Shown one piece after another: positions 7,599-14,509 of a stretch of DNA of 18,471 nt. The notes beneath the pieces are model-generated. The model searched no databases and was not told the origin of the DNA. It saw only the letters and a list, made by a program, of their open reading frames with translations. Position 1 is the first letter of the stretch. Every line of letters starts with the position of its first letter. Source of the stretch: Lachnospiraceae bacterium (lineage in GTDB: Bacteria > Bacillota > Clostridia > Lachnospirales > Lachnospiraceae); the NCBI GenBank assembly GCA_009774535.1, contig VSNY01000070.1:1-18471 (forward strand). Reading direction: 5' to 3'. The translations under genes and the position numbers were made by a program.

Positions 7599-7604
7599 GG
7601 GGGA
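7599..7604 (+). promoter_or_regulatory. Ribosome binding site that sets the kinase start
   Basis: GGGGGA lies 5 nt before ATG 7610. The earlier in-frame ATG at 7550 falls inside the terminator-like hairpin and has no ribosome site, so the shorter product is preferred. Confidence 0.75.
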
Positions 7605-7609
7605 TAGAT

Positions 7610-9379
7610 ATGTTAACTGGAACAGGAGGAACCTTCGCCGGCGCGGGCATTATGGTTATTCTGGCTGTAATCGCCGTAATCTGCCTGGCGGTGGCAGCGG
7701 TATCCATTGCTTATGCGCGCAGTCAAAGGCGTATCTGCAAAAACAGAACGGACCAGCTGAAAGAACAGGAAGAAAAAGTCCGGCAGATGGAGGATGCGCT
7801 GGCATCCGCGGAATCTGCGAATCATGCAAAATCCATGTTTTTATCAAATATGAGTCATGATATCCGCACGCCGATGAACGCGATTATCGGGTTTTCGGCG
7901 CTGCTGATGCGGGATGCGGACAATCCGGTTAAGGTCAGGGAATATACGCGCAAAGTCACAGCGTCCAGCCACCATCTGCTGAGCCTGATCAATGATGTGC
8001 TGGATATCAGTAAGATTGAAAGCGGAAAGATGGTATTGAATATCAGCGAATTTGAACTTGCGGATACGGTCAGCGCGGTTGATACGGTGATCCGGCCACA
8101 GACAAATGCCAGGAAGCAGACGTTTGACGTCTATGTCAGCGGTCTGCAGCACGAACAGCTGATCGGGGATGAGACGAGGATCAACCAGATGCTGATCAAT
8201 CTTTTGTCCAACGCGGTCAAGTACACGCAGGAAGGCGGGCATATTGAACTGCGCGTGACCGGGGAAGAGCAGGCGTCCCGTCATTTTCAGCGGCTGAGTA
8301 TCGTGGTAAAGGATAACGGCTATGGGATGACGCCGGAATACTGTGAAAAGATCTTTGACGCGTTTACCCGCGCGGATAACAGCACTACGCGCAAAGTGCA
8401 GGGGACCGGGCTTGGCATGGCAATTACAAAAAATATTGTGGAAATGATGGACGGTTCCATTCAGGTGGAGAGCGAAGTCGGAAAGGGCAGCGCGTTTACT
8501 GTGCGGCTGGATCTTAGAATTCCGGATGAAAGCGCGGATACCAAATTCTGGGAAAATTATGGCATCTCGCGGATTCTGGTCGTGGATGATGAGCTGGAGG
8601 TGTGCGAAAATATCATAAACCTGATGGCTGATACGGGCGTTCATATTGATTATACGCTGCAGGGAGCGCAGGCGGTGGAAATGGTGCTACAGGCCAAAGC
8701 TGAACAGCGTCATTATGATGTGATTCTGGTTGACTGGAAGATGCCGGAGATGGACGGGCTGGAGACAACCCAGAAGATCCGTGCAATTATCCCGCAGGAT
8801 GTGCCGGTCCTTGTGCTGACGGCTTATGAATGGACGGAGATTGAGCAGCCGGCGGCTAAAGCCGGGATCAGCGCTTTTTTGCCAAAGCCGTTTTTTGTGG
8901 CTAATTTCAGGGAACGTTTGATGCAGCTGCAGGCGGACCGCAGGAAGGGTCAGGAAGTGGAACAGGACGAAAATGTACTTGCCGGCAGGCATTTTCTTGT
9001 TGCGGAAGATGTGGAACTGAATGCGGAGATTCTGAACGAAATTCTGGCTATGCAGGAGGTGACCTGTAAAGTAGTGGAGAACGGGCAGCAGGCGGTGGAA
9101 GAGTTTGTACGTGCCAGACCTGGACTGTATGACGCAATACTGATGGATGTGCAGATGCCTGTTATGAACGGATATGACGCTACCAGACAGATCCGTTTGC
9201 TGCGCAGGCCGGATGCCGCGCTGATTCCTATTATTGCGATGACGGCAAATGCGTTTACGGAAGATGTAAAGGAAGCGCTGGACGCCGGGATGAATGCACA
9301 TGTGGCGAAACCGGTTGACCCGCAGAAGTTAAGCGGGACGCTTTCAGGCTTTTTTAGAAAAGCGGAAAGGAGCATATGA
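7610..9379 (+). CDS. Hybrid sensor histidine kinase with two receiver domains and no sensor domain
   Basis: 589 residues. A hydrophobic segment at about 10-36 is the only membrane helix; a charged coiled coil (38-75) joins it to the HisKA domain, with phospho-acceptor His83 in MSHDIRTPMN. The HATPase domain has an N box (NLLSNAVKYTQ), a G1 box (DNGYGMTPE) and a G2 box (GTGLGMAI). Receiver 1 begins at ILVVDDE, with Asp375 in DWKMPEMDG and a TAY/LPKPF end. Receiver 2 begins at FLVAEDVELN, with Asp513 in MDVQMPVMNG and a final AKPVD. All catalytic residues are present. There is no PAS, HAMP, Cache or extracytoplasmic loop, so input probably comes through a partner or the membrane itself. There is no output domain; receiver 2 may pass the phosphate to a separate protein. 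The stop overlaps the next start (ATGA), coupling signalling to tetrapyrrole genes. Confidence 0.9.
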   Translation: MLTGTGGTFAGAGIMVILAVIAVICLAVAAVSIAYARSQRRICKNRTDQLKEQEEKVRQMEDALASAESANHAKSMFLSNMSHDIRTPMNAIIGFSALLMRDADNPVKVREYTRKVTASSHHLLSLINDVLDISKIESGKMVLNISEFELADTVSAVDTVIRPQTNARKQTFDVYVSGLQHEQLIGDETRINQMLINLLSNAVKYTQEGGHIELRVTGEEQASRHFQRLSIVVKDNGYGMTPEYCEKIFDAFTRADNSTTRKVQGTGLGMAITKNIVEMMDGSIQVESEVGKGSAFTVRLDLRIPDESADTKFWENYGISRILVVDDELEVCENIINLMADTGVHIDYTLQGAQAVEMVLQAKAEQRHYDVILVDWKMPEMDGLETTQKIRAIIPQDVPVLVLTAYEWTEIEQPAAKAGISAFLPKPFFVANFRERLMQLQADRRKGQEVEQDENVLAGRHFLVAEDVELNAEILNEILAMQEVTCKVVENGQQAVEEFVRARPGLYDAILMDVQMPVMNGYDATRQIRLLRRPDAALIPIIAMTANAFTEDVKEALDAGMNAHVAKPVDPQKLSGTLSGFFRKAERSI

Positions 9380-10419
9380 TGTTTCAGCAAGAAGGCAATT
9401 TGTTTTTTCAGAATACCTGTATGGATTTTTCAGCAAATATCAATTTTCTGGGGATTCCGGATGCGGTAATGGAGGCTGCAAGAAGCGGCCTGGTGGCTGC
9501 CATGCTGGAGGTACAGGAGCATCCGGGCGCGTTGAATGAACATGTAGCGGCATGGGAAGGCGTGGAGCCGGAACAAGTCTACTGCGGCGTTGGTCCTTCG
9601 GAAATTATCCGTAATCTGCTTTGGGTGCTAAAGCCGAAAAAAGCGCTGCTGCCGGCGCCCGGATTTGAGGAATATCTGCGTGCGCTTTCTATGGCCCAGT
9701 GCGGGATTGATTATTTTTATACCAAACAGGAGGATGGGTTTCGCGTGCCGGTGGAAGCGTTTCTTTCGCATATTACGCAGGAGACAGACGTTGTGTTTTG
9801 GTGTAATCCGAATAATCCGGCCGCTGTGCTGTACAGCCGGGAAGAATTGGAACAGGTGCTGAAACGGTGCGAGCAGACGGGTACGCTTCTGGTGCTGGAT
9901 GAATGCTGTCTGGATTTTGTGGAATGCGCCGGGGAAGTGACGATGCGCGCAAAGGATGCCAGCCAGTCGCTGTTTATTGTAAAGGATTTTACAAAGATGT
10001 TTGCAATGCCAGGCATCCGGCTCGGCTACGCACTATGTACCGACCAGGAGCTGATGGGCAGACTCCGCAGCGCCGTGCAGATGTGGAATGTATCCGCAGT
10101 AGCGCAAAAAGCCGGGATCGCATGTACAAAAGAACGGGAATTTGTACAAAAGACCGTACGGGAGATTGCGAAAGAGCGTGCCTGGCTGCTGGAACAGTTT
10201 CACCGGATTGGGATCAAGCAGGCCAAAGGAGAAGCAAATATGATCTTTTTCCAAAGCCGCCCGAAGCTGCATACGTTTTCGGTTATGCACGGGATCTTAC
10301 TGCGCGACTGCAGTAATTTTGAGGGACTGGAAGAAGGCTGGTACCGGGTTGCTGTCCGCGGACGGGAGGAAAATGAGAAGCTGGTAGAAATGCTGGAGCA
10401 GTGGCAGCAGGAAGCGTAG
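9376..10419 (+). CDS. cobD: Threonine-phosphate decarboxylase-like PLP enzyme (CobD type, class I aminotransferase fold)
   Basis: 347 residues. It starts DFSANINFLG near 17-26, the usual opening of CobD proteins. PLP-binding features are NPNNP at 144-148, LDECCLDF near 174-181 with Asp175, and the Schiff-base lysine Lys207 in DFTKMFAMPGIRLGYA. The C-terminal LLRDCSNFEGL (308-318) is typical of CobD and HisC relatives, and Arg328 likely binds the substrate carboxylate. CobD decarboxylates L-threonine O-3-phosphate to the aminopropanol phosphate used for the cobalamin loop; HisC is the close alternative. Neighbouring tetrapyrrole genes favour CobD. The ATG at 9376 overlaps the kinase stop by 4 nt; ATG 9379 is equally possible, and AAGGAG lies just before both. 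At 347 residues it is of normal length for the family. Confidence 0.75.
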   Translation: MMFQQEGNLFFQNTCMDFSANINFLGIPDAVMEAARSGLVAAMLEVQEHPGALNEHVAAWEGVEPEQVYCGVGPSEIIRNLLWVLKPKKALLPAPGFEEYLRALSMAQCGIDYFYTKQEDGFRVPVEAFLSHITQETDVVFWCNPNNPAAVLYSREELEQVLKRCEQTGTLLVLDECCLDFVECAGEVTMRAKDASQSLFIVKDFTKMFAMPGIRLGYALCTDQELMGRLRSAVQMWNVSAVAQKAGIACTKEREFVQKTVREIAKERAWLLEQFHRIGIKQAKGEANMIFFQSRPKLHTFSVMHGILLRDCSNFEGLEEGWYRVAVRGREENEKLVEMLEQWQQEA

Positions 10420-10449
10420 TACACATTTGCGAACATGCGGGGATGGAGT

Positions 10450-11682
10450 ATGGACATACAAATGGCGGGAATCGACCATAATACGGCAGGCGTCAAAATA
10501 CGGGAGTGCTTTTCTTTTACGGTCTCGCAGACGGAACGGGCGCTGCAGGAAATCCATAAGCAGCCGGGCGTCAGGGGCTGTGTGCTGCTGTCGACCTGTA
10601 ATCGCATGGAACTGTATGTGAGCGCCGCGCCAGCAGAAGTCAGCATGGAGGCGCTGCTGGAAAAAATCCTTCCGGTTCCGTTTGCTGATTTATCATATCG
10701 GCAATATTTTATCGAACGCGCAGGAGAAGAAGCCGTCCGGCATCTGTTTTCGCTGACGGCGGGCTTTCAATCCCGCATTGTGGGAGAAGGCCAGATTCTG
10801 ACGCAGGTAAAGGATGCGCTGAAGCGGGCGAGAGAGCTTTACTGCACGGATACGCTGCTGGAAGTATTGTTTCGGCAGGCGGTTACTGCGGGGAAAGAAG
10901 TCAGGGCAAAAGAGCTGTTTACACATACGGACAGTTCTGCCGTTCATTGTGCCGTAGCCCGGTTAAAGGCGCAGGGCTATCCGCTGCGGGGCAAAAAATG
11001 CCTTGTCATCGGAAACGGGCAGATGGGAAAGCTGGCAGCTGAGGCGCTTACAGACGAAGGCGCATCTGTCACAGTGACTGTGCGCCAGTACCGCAGCGGG
11101 ATGGTGGAGATTCCAAAAGGCTGCAGCAGGATTGATTATGGGGAACGCTATCGCCTGATTCCTTTCTGCGACCTGATTCTATCCGCAACGGTCAGCCCGA
11201 ACCTTACGATACGCAAGGAGCCGTTTGCGCAGGCCAGAAAAGGGAACTGCCGGACACAGATTCTGATCGATCTGGCCGTGCCGCGGGATATGGAAGAAGA
11301 AGTCGCACAGCTGGAAGGCGTAACGCTTTATGATATCGACGCGTTTCAAAGCGGCTGGAAAGCGGATCAGACAAACGGACTGCAGGCAGAGGCAGCGCAT
11401 TTTCTGGCTGTTAAGACAGCAGAATTTACCGACTGGTACGCGTGCCGGGATCTTGTACCGCGCATCCAGCAGATCGGCCGCCGGGCAGCGGAGGAAATCT
11501 GCTGGCGGATGGGACGCGGTCTGGATCAGCTGCCAAAAAAGGAACAGGAACGGGTGACCAGGATGCTGAATGAAAGTACGCAAAAGGTTATTGATAAAAT
11601 GCTCTATCACCTGCGGGACGGTCTGGAGCGGGAGGAATTGCATCATTGTATTGAAGTATTGGAGAAAATACGATACGGATAG
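10450..11682 (+). CDS. hemA: Glutamyl-tRNA reductase
   Basis: 410 residues from ATG 10450. It reduces Glu-tRNA to glutamate-1-semialdehyde with NADPH, the first committed step of the C5 route to 5-aminolevulinate. The N-terminal catalytic domain has GIDHNTAG and the nucleophile Cys50 in STCNRMELY; this start places the cysteine at the same number as in E. coli HemA, which supports it over ATG 10435. EGQILTQVKDA follows at 113-123. The Rossmann NADPH domain has GNGQMG at 188-193. The C-terminal part is the helical dimerisation domain. The gene begins about 30 nt after the CobD-like gene with no terminator, so it belongs to the same transcript. The partner hemL is not in this window. Confidence 0.93.
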   Translation: MDIQMAGIDHNTAGVKIRECFSFTVSQTERALQEIHKQPGVRGCVLLSTCNRMELYVSAAPAEVSMEALLEKILPVPFADLSYRQYFIERAGEEAVRHLFSLTAGFQSRIVGEGQILTQVKDALKRARELYCTDTLLEVLFRQAVTAGKEVRAKELFTHTDSSAVHCAVARLKAQGYPLRGKKCLVIGNGQMGKLAAEALTDEGASVTVTVRQYRSGMVEIPKGCSRIDYGERYRLIPFCDLILSATVSPNLTIRKEPFAQARKGNCRTQILIDLAVPRDMEEEVAQLEGVTLYDIDAFQSGWKADQTNGLQAEAAHFLAVKTAEFTDWYACRDLVPRIQQIGRRAAEEICWRMGRGLDQLPKKEQERVTRMLNESTQKVIDKMLYHLRDGLEREELHHCIEVLEKIRYG

Positions 11683-11699
11683 ATTATTTTCGGATATTG

Positions 11700-11725
11700 G
11701 AGCAGATATTCTATGAGCAGATATT
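11700..11725 (+). repeat. Tandem 15-bp duplication at the sirC start
   Basis: GAGCAGATATT occurs at 11700-11710 and 11715-11725, a 15-bp period across the ATG at 11713. It places a GGAG (about 11697-11701) roughly 11 nt before the start, which is longer than the ideal spacing. Confidence 0.6.
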
Positions 11726-12183
11726 TTCCGATTTACATAAATTTAGCAGGAAAAAAAGTATGGGTATATGGTGCAGGCCGGATTGCGCTGCGGCGCGTGA
11801 CCGGCCTGCTGCGTTTTGGAGCATCCGTAACGGTAATTGCACCTGAGATCTGCGAGGAGATCCGCGCGCTGCAGGCACAAAACACAGGGCAGGCAGTTGT
11901 TTTGCAGCGGATTTATCAATCGGGTGAGATCCCGAAAGGAGTGGATTTTGTACTGGCGGCGACGAACGACAGAAAGGTCAATTCCAGGATCTGCGAGGAA
12001 TGCCGCAGGAAAGGCATTCCAGTCAATCATGCGTCCGACAGCAGTCAGTGTGATTTTTATTTTCCTGCACTGGTAGAGGAGCAAAAGCTTGTGATCGGTG
12101 TAACAAGTACGGATGGGGATCATAAAAAGGTATCACGCTTTTGCGAAAAACTGCGTCAGCAGATGCGGCAAGATGATTTATGA
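11713..12183 (+). CDS. sirC: Precorrin-2 dehydrogenase / sirohydrochlorin ferrochelatase (Met8/CysG N-domain family)
   Basis: 156 residues. It oxidises precorrin-2 to sirohydrochlorin with NAD, on the way to siroheme or cobalamin; bifunctional members also insert iron. The dinucleotide fold has YGAGRIALRRV at 19-29, where families usually have GGGxVAxRK, so the loop is slightly divergent. FVLAATNDRKVN (79-90) and NHASDSSQCDFYFPAL (105-120) are the standard later motifs, with Asp109 near the expected catalytic position. The C-terminal domain is short (ends RQQMRQDDL), shorter than yeast Met8 at over 200 residues, so dehydrogenase-only activity is possible. It follows hemA after 30 nt and precedes hemC, a common clostridial order. 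No uroporphyrinogen methyltransferase gene is present in the window. Confidence 0.85.
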   Translation: MSRYFPIYINLAGKKVWVYGAGRIALRRVTGLLRFGASVTVIAPEICEEIRALQAQNTGQAVVLQRIYQSGEIPKGVDFVLAATNDRKVNSRICEECRRKGIPVNHASDSSQCDFYFPALVEEQKLVIGVTSTDGDHKKVSRFCEKLRQQMRQDDL

Positions 12184-12229
12184 CATTAGTTATCTATTGT
12201 ATAGATCCGAAACAAACAGGGGGAACGTT

Positions 12230-13117
12230 ATGAACAGAACCATACGGATTGGAACAAGGGAAAGCCAGCTGGCAGTCGCGCAGGCAGAATTGGTAAAACA
12301 ATATTTGGAAACCGTTCATCCGCAATATCAGGTAACGCTTGTAAAAATAAAGACAACAGGCGATCAGATTTTAGACCGCAGCTTAGATCAGATCGGCGGC
12401 AAAGGGCTGTTTGTCAAAGAGCTGGACATAGCATTATACGAAAACCGCACAGACCTGTCCGTACATTCCTTAAAAGACCTGCCGATGGAAATCCCAAAAG
12501 ATCTGCCAGTCATCGGCTATTCGCGCAGAGAAGCGCCGCAGGACGCATTGGTGCTTCCCTTAGGATCTAAGCAGCCAGACTTAAAACAGCCGTTCGGAAC
12601 TTCCAGCCCAAGGCGGCGCGTCCAGCTGACACAGATCTATCCTGGCTGCCAGATCCATCCGATACGCGGCAATATCCTTACCCGACTGCAGAAGCTCGAC
12701 AGCGGCAGCTATGGCGCGCTCGTGCTGGCAGCGGCAGGACTGGCGCGCCTGGGCCTTTCCAACCGGATCAGCCGTCTGTTCTCCACAGATGAAATGGTGC
12801 CTGCCGCCGGGCAGGGAATACTGGCGGTTCAGGCCAGAGAAGAATTTGACGCGGGTCTTCTAAACGGTTTTTTTGACTCAAACGCCAAATGGCAGGCCCT
12901 GGCGGAGCGCAGTTTTATCAGAGCGCTGGGCGGCGGATGCGCTTCACCGATCGCAGCGTATGCCGATCTTAGCGGGGAACAGATGACGTTGACCGGGCTG
13001 CTGGCGGAAGAAGGGGTATGCAAAGCTGTAAAACGATCGCTGACAGCGCCCAAATATGAAGCAGAGAAATTGGGAATGCGGCTGGCAGAAAGAATCTGCG
13101 GAATGGTAAGAAGGTAA
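12230..13117 (+). CDS. hemC: Hydroxymethylbilane synthase (porphobilinogen deaminase)
   Basis: 295 residues; AGGGGGA ahead of ATG 12230 sets the start. It joins four porphobilinogen molecules into hydroxymethylbilane, the shared precursor of heme, siroheme and cobalamin. Visible motifs are RIGTRESQLAVAQ at 6-18, GGKGLFVKELD at 57-67, SVHSLKDLP at 78-86 containing the catalytic Asp, GTSSPRRR at 123-130, and LGGGCASP at 233-240 with Cys237, which carries the dipyrromethane cofactor. The usual text after the cysteine is a variant of QVPIG; here it is ASPIA, a modest divergence. Length is slightly below the usual of about 310. The genes normally following (hemD/cobA, hemB, hemL) are absent: a dispersed repeat and then the thiazole operon come next. 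Confidence 0.93.
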   Translation: MNRTIRIGTRESQLAVAQAELVKQYLETVHPQYQVTLVKIKTTGDQILDRSLDQIGGKGLFVKELDIALYENRTDLSVHSLKDLPMEIPKDLPVIGYSRREAPQDALVLPLGSKQPDLKQPFGTSSPRRRVQLTQIYPGCQIHPIRGNILTRLQKLDSGSYGALVLAAAGLARLGLSNRISRLFSTDEMVPAAGQGILAVQAREEFDAGLLNGFFDSNAKWQALAERSFIRALGGGCASPIAAYADLSGEQMTLTGLLAEEGVCKAVKRSLTAPKYEAEKLGMRLAERICGMVRR

Positions 13118-13130
13118 GCTGTATTTTGTT

Positions 13131-13184
13131 GGCTGTCCGGACGTGACCGTGGCAGCGGAACGGGATGGCAGACCGGCGGCATAG
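13131..13184 (+). repeat. Dispersed 54-nt repeat, copy A
   Basis: This stretch aligns without gaps to 18355-18408 at 45 of 54 positions by my count (both contain CCGGACGTG near the start and CCGGCGGCATAG at the end). It is GC-rich, non-coding and begins 14 nt after the hemC stop. No matching open frame or clear stable hairpin was found. Confidence 0.75.
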
Positions 13185-13197
13185 AAAAGTATTAAAA

Positions 13198-13230
13198 ATT
13201 AGGAAATTGACTTGACAGATTTCCCCTAAT
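13198..13230. promoter_or_regulatory. Imperfect palindrome over the thi promoter -35 box (candidate operator)
   Basis: ATTAGGAAAT (13198-13207) is mirrored by ATTTCCCCTAAT (13219-13230), with two extra C in the right arm. The TTGACA -35 box lies between the arms, so a bound regulator would block polymerase. Confidence 0.45.
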
Positions 13231-13240
13231 AAAGTATTGT
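13212..13240 (+). promoter_or_regulatory. Promoter of the thiS-thiG-thiH-tenI operon
   Basis: TTGACA (13212-13217), 17-nt spacer, TATTGT (13235-13240). Transcription would start near 13247, leaving a leader of about 190 nt before thiS. Confidence 0.65.
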
Positions 13241-13247
13241 ATAAATG

Positions 13248-13358
13248 TTACAGCTACTTTCATGATCTCACAAATATATGAAAGATGGATTTCAAACAAT
13301 AGTAATAAAATAAAGACCAAATCCGAAAAGTAAATAAGATCCGAACAACAGAGTGCAT
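13248..13358 (+). ncRNA. Leader RNA upstream of thiS, without a TPP riboswitch
   Basis: AT-rich leader with two possible stems: CTTTCAT (13257-13263) with ATGAAAG (13278-13284), and GGATTT (13287-13292) with AAATCC (13319-13324). The CTGAGA and ACC-TGAT blocks of the THI box are absent. A candidate 'thiS motif' RNA upstream of thiS in Bacillota is, to my memory, described; whether this is a member cannot be told by eye. Confidence 0.35.
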
Positions 13359-13413
13359 AAAGCCGCACGAAGGGGTACACCACCACGGGTGTATCGCTTT
13401 GTGCGGCTTTTTT
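13359..13413 (+). terminator. Very strong hairpin and T tract before thiS (attenuator candidate)
   Basis: AAAGCCGCAC (13359-13368) pairs with GTGCGGCTTT (13401-13410). The stem continues with GAAG/CTTT, one G/G mismatch and GGTACACC (13374-13381) with GGTGTATC (13388-13395), giving about 22 bp around a 6-nt loop, followed by a run of T. It lies between the promoter and thiS, so expression needs read-through or antitermination. Confidence 0.8.
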
Positions 13414-13440
13414 ATAGGAAAAAGAAAGGAGGATACAAAC

Positions 13441-13635
13441 ATGGTTCGTATGAATGGAAAAGACGAAGATGCAGCCGGCATGGTATTGAAAGATTATCTT
13501 AAGGCAAAACAGTATCCGGTCGACGGAATCGCAGTGGAATGTAATGAAGAGATTTTGCCAAAAAGCCAGTATGGCAGCTATCTTTTACAAGACGGCGATG
13601 TAATAGAAATTGTAAGCTTTGTCGGGGGAGGCTGA
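13441..13635 (+). CDS. thiS: Sulfur carrier protein ThiS
   Basis: 64 residues, with AGGAGG at 13427-13432, 8 nt before ATG 13441; the upstream in-frame ATG at 13399 lies inside the terminator hairpin. The small ubiquitin-like protein carries sulfur as a C-terminal thiocarboxylate for thiazole formation. The fold is indicated by the LLQDGDVIEIVSFVGGG end, whose terminal Gly-Gly is the site of adenylation and sulfuration. The opening MVRMNGKDEDAAGMVLKDYL matches the usual strand and helix. It needs an adenylating enzyme (ThiF or MoeB) that is not encoded nearby. It is the first gene of the thiazole operon, 53 nt before thiG. Confidence 0.93.
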   Translation: MVRMNGKDEDAAGMVLKDYLKAKQYPVDGIAVECNEEILPKSQYGSYLLQDGDVIEIVSFVGGG

Positions 13636-13688
13636 ACACGCGCTATCGTAACCGACGGCAGAAAAATTTAAGAAAAGGAGAATCCGAA

Positions 13689-14468
13689 ATGGCAGATCAA
13701 AAAGATACCTTCCGGCTGGGCGGACGGGAATTTACATCCCGTTTTATTCTAGGGTCAGGCAAATATTCGATGGAACTGATTCAGGCGGCTGTGGAACATG
13801 CCGGGGCGCAGATCATTACACTTGCCGTGCGCCGCACAAATACAAAGAAAAATGAAAATATCCTGGATTATATCCCCGAAGGCGTAACCCTGCTGCCAAA
13901 TACGTCCGGCGCCAGAGACGCGAAAGAGGCGGTTCGCATTGCCCGTATGTCGCGCGAATTAGGGTGCGGGGATTTTGTAAAGATTGAGATTATGAAAGAC
14001 AGTAAATACCTGCTTCCGGATAATGCCGAGACTGTCAAAGCAACGCAGCAGCTTGCAGAAGAAGGATTTATTGTGCTTGCTTATATGTATCCGGATCTGT
14101 ATACGGCACGGGAGCTGGTCAGTGCCGGAGCAGCCGCGGTTATGCCGCTTGCTTCTCCGATCGGGTCGAATAAAGGGCTTGCGACCCGGGAATTTATTCG
14201 GATACTTATCGATGAGATTGATGCACCGATTATTGTAGATGCAGGAATCGGCAGACCATCGCAGGCATGCGAGGCAATGGAAATGGGCGCGGCCGCGATT
14301 ATGGCGAATACGGCGATTGCTACATCTGGGGATATTCCGCTTATGGCGGGAGCGTTCAGGCATGCGGTTGAGGCCGGACGCAGCGCATATCTGGCCGGGC
14401 TTGGGCGTGTATTGGAGCGGGGCGCTTCCGCGTCAGATCCATTGACTGGATTTTTGCGGGATTCCTGA
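13689..14468 (+). CDS. thiG: Thiazole synthase ThiG
   Basis: 259 residues, with AAGGAG before ATG 13689. ThiG condenses 1-deoxy-D-xylulose 5-phosphate, dehydroglycine and ThiS thiocarboxylate into the thiazole phosphate. Its TIM barrel is recognisable throughout: FILGSGKYS at 19-27, TLAVRRTN at 44-51, GDFVKIEIMKD at 94-104 with the Schiff-base lysine most likely Lys98, VMPLASPIGSNKGL, IIVDAGIGRPSQA near 180-193, and AIMANTAIATSGD for phosphate binding. Length and motif order are normal. ThiS precedes it and ThiH follows after 41 nt, so the complex subunits are made together. Confidence 0.95.
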   Translation: MADQKDTFRLGGREFTSRFILGSGKYSMELIQAAVEHAGAQIITLAVRRTNTKKNENILDYIPEGVTLLPNTSGARDAKEAVRIARMSRELGCGDFVKIEIMKDSKYLLPDNAETVKATQQLAEEGFIVLAYMYPDLYTARELVSAGAAAVMPLASPIGSNKGLATREFIRILIDEIDAPIIVDAGIGRPSQACEAMEMGAAAIMANTAIATSGDIPLMAGAFRHAVEAGRSAYLAGLGRVLERGASASDPLTGFLRDS

Positions 14469-14498
14469 GTCGGATCGTTACGTCAGGTTTGAAGGAAA

Positions 14499-14504
14499 AG
14501 GAGG
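14499..14504 (+). promoter_or_regulatory. Ribosome binding site that sets the thiH start
   Basis: AGGAGG lies 5 nt before ATG 14510. The upstream in-frame ATG at 14489 has no such site and its codons would include this one. Confidence 0.8.
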
Positions 14505-14509
14505 ATCAG

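Noticed and set aside
7475..7609. Cobalamin riboswitch before the kinase-cobD-hem operon
   Set aside because: No GCCACTG box or expected four-way layout was found; the structure was kept only as an unclassified leader.
7550..7609. Kinase start at ATG 7550
   Set aside because: It lies inside the terminator-like hairpin, has no ribosome site, and adds 20 residues ahead of an otherwise well-placed membrane segment; GGGGGA before 7610 is better.
7844..9301. Long - strand open frames opposite the histidine kinase (7844-8644 and 8687-9301)
   Set aside because: They lie antisense to a gene with complete kinase and receiver motifs, have no ribosome site or recognisable domain, and are His/Arg/Cys-rich in the way expected of shadow frames.
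12113..12229. Extended hemC start at 12113
   Set aside because: It would overlap the sirC gene by 70 nt; AGGGGGA before ATG 12230 and the N-terminal RIGTRESQLA motif set the start there.
13248..13440. TPP riboswitch expected before thiS
   Set aside because: The conserved CTGAGA and ACC-TGAT blocks are absent in this leader on either strand.
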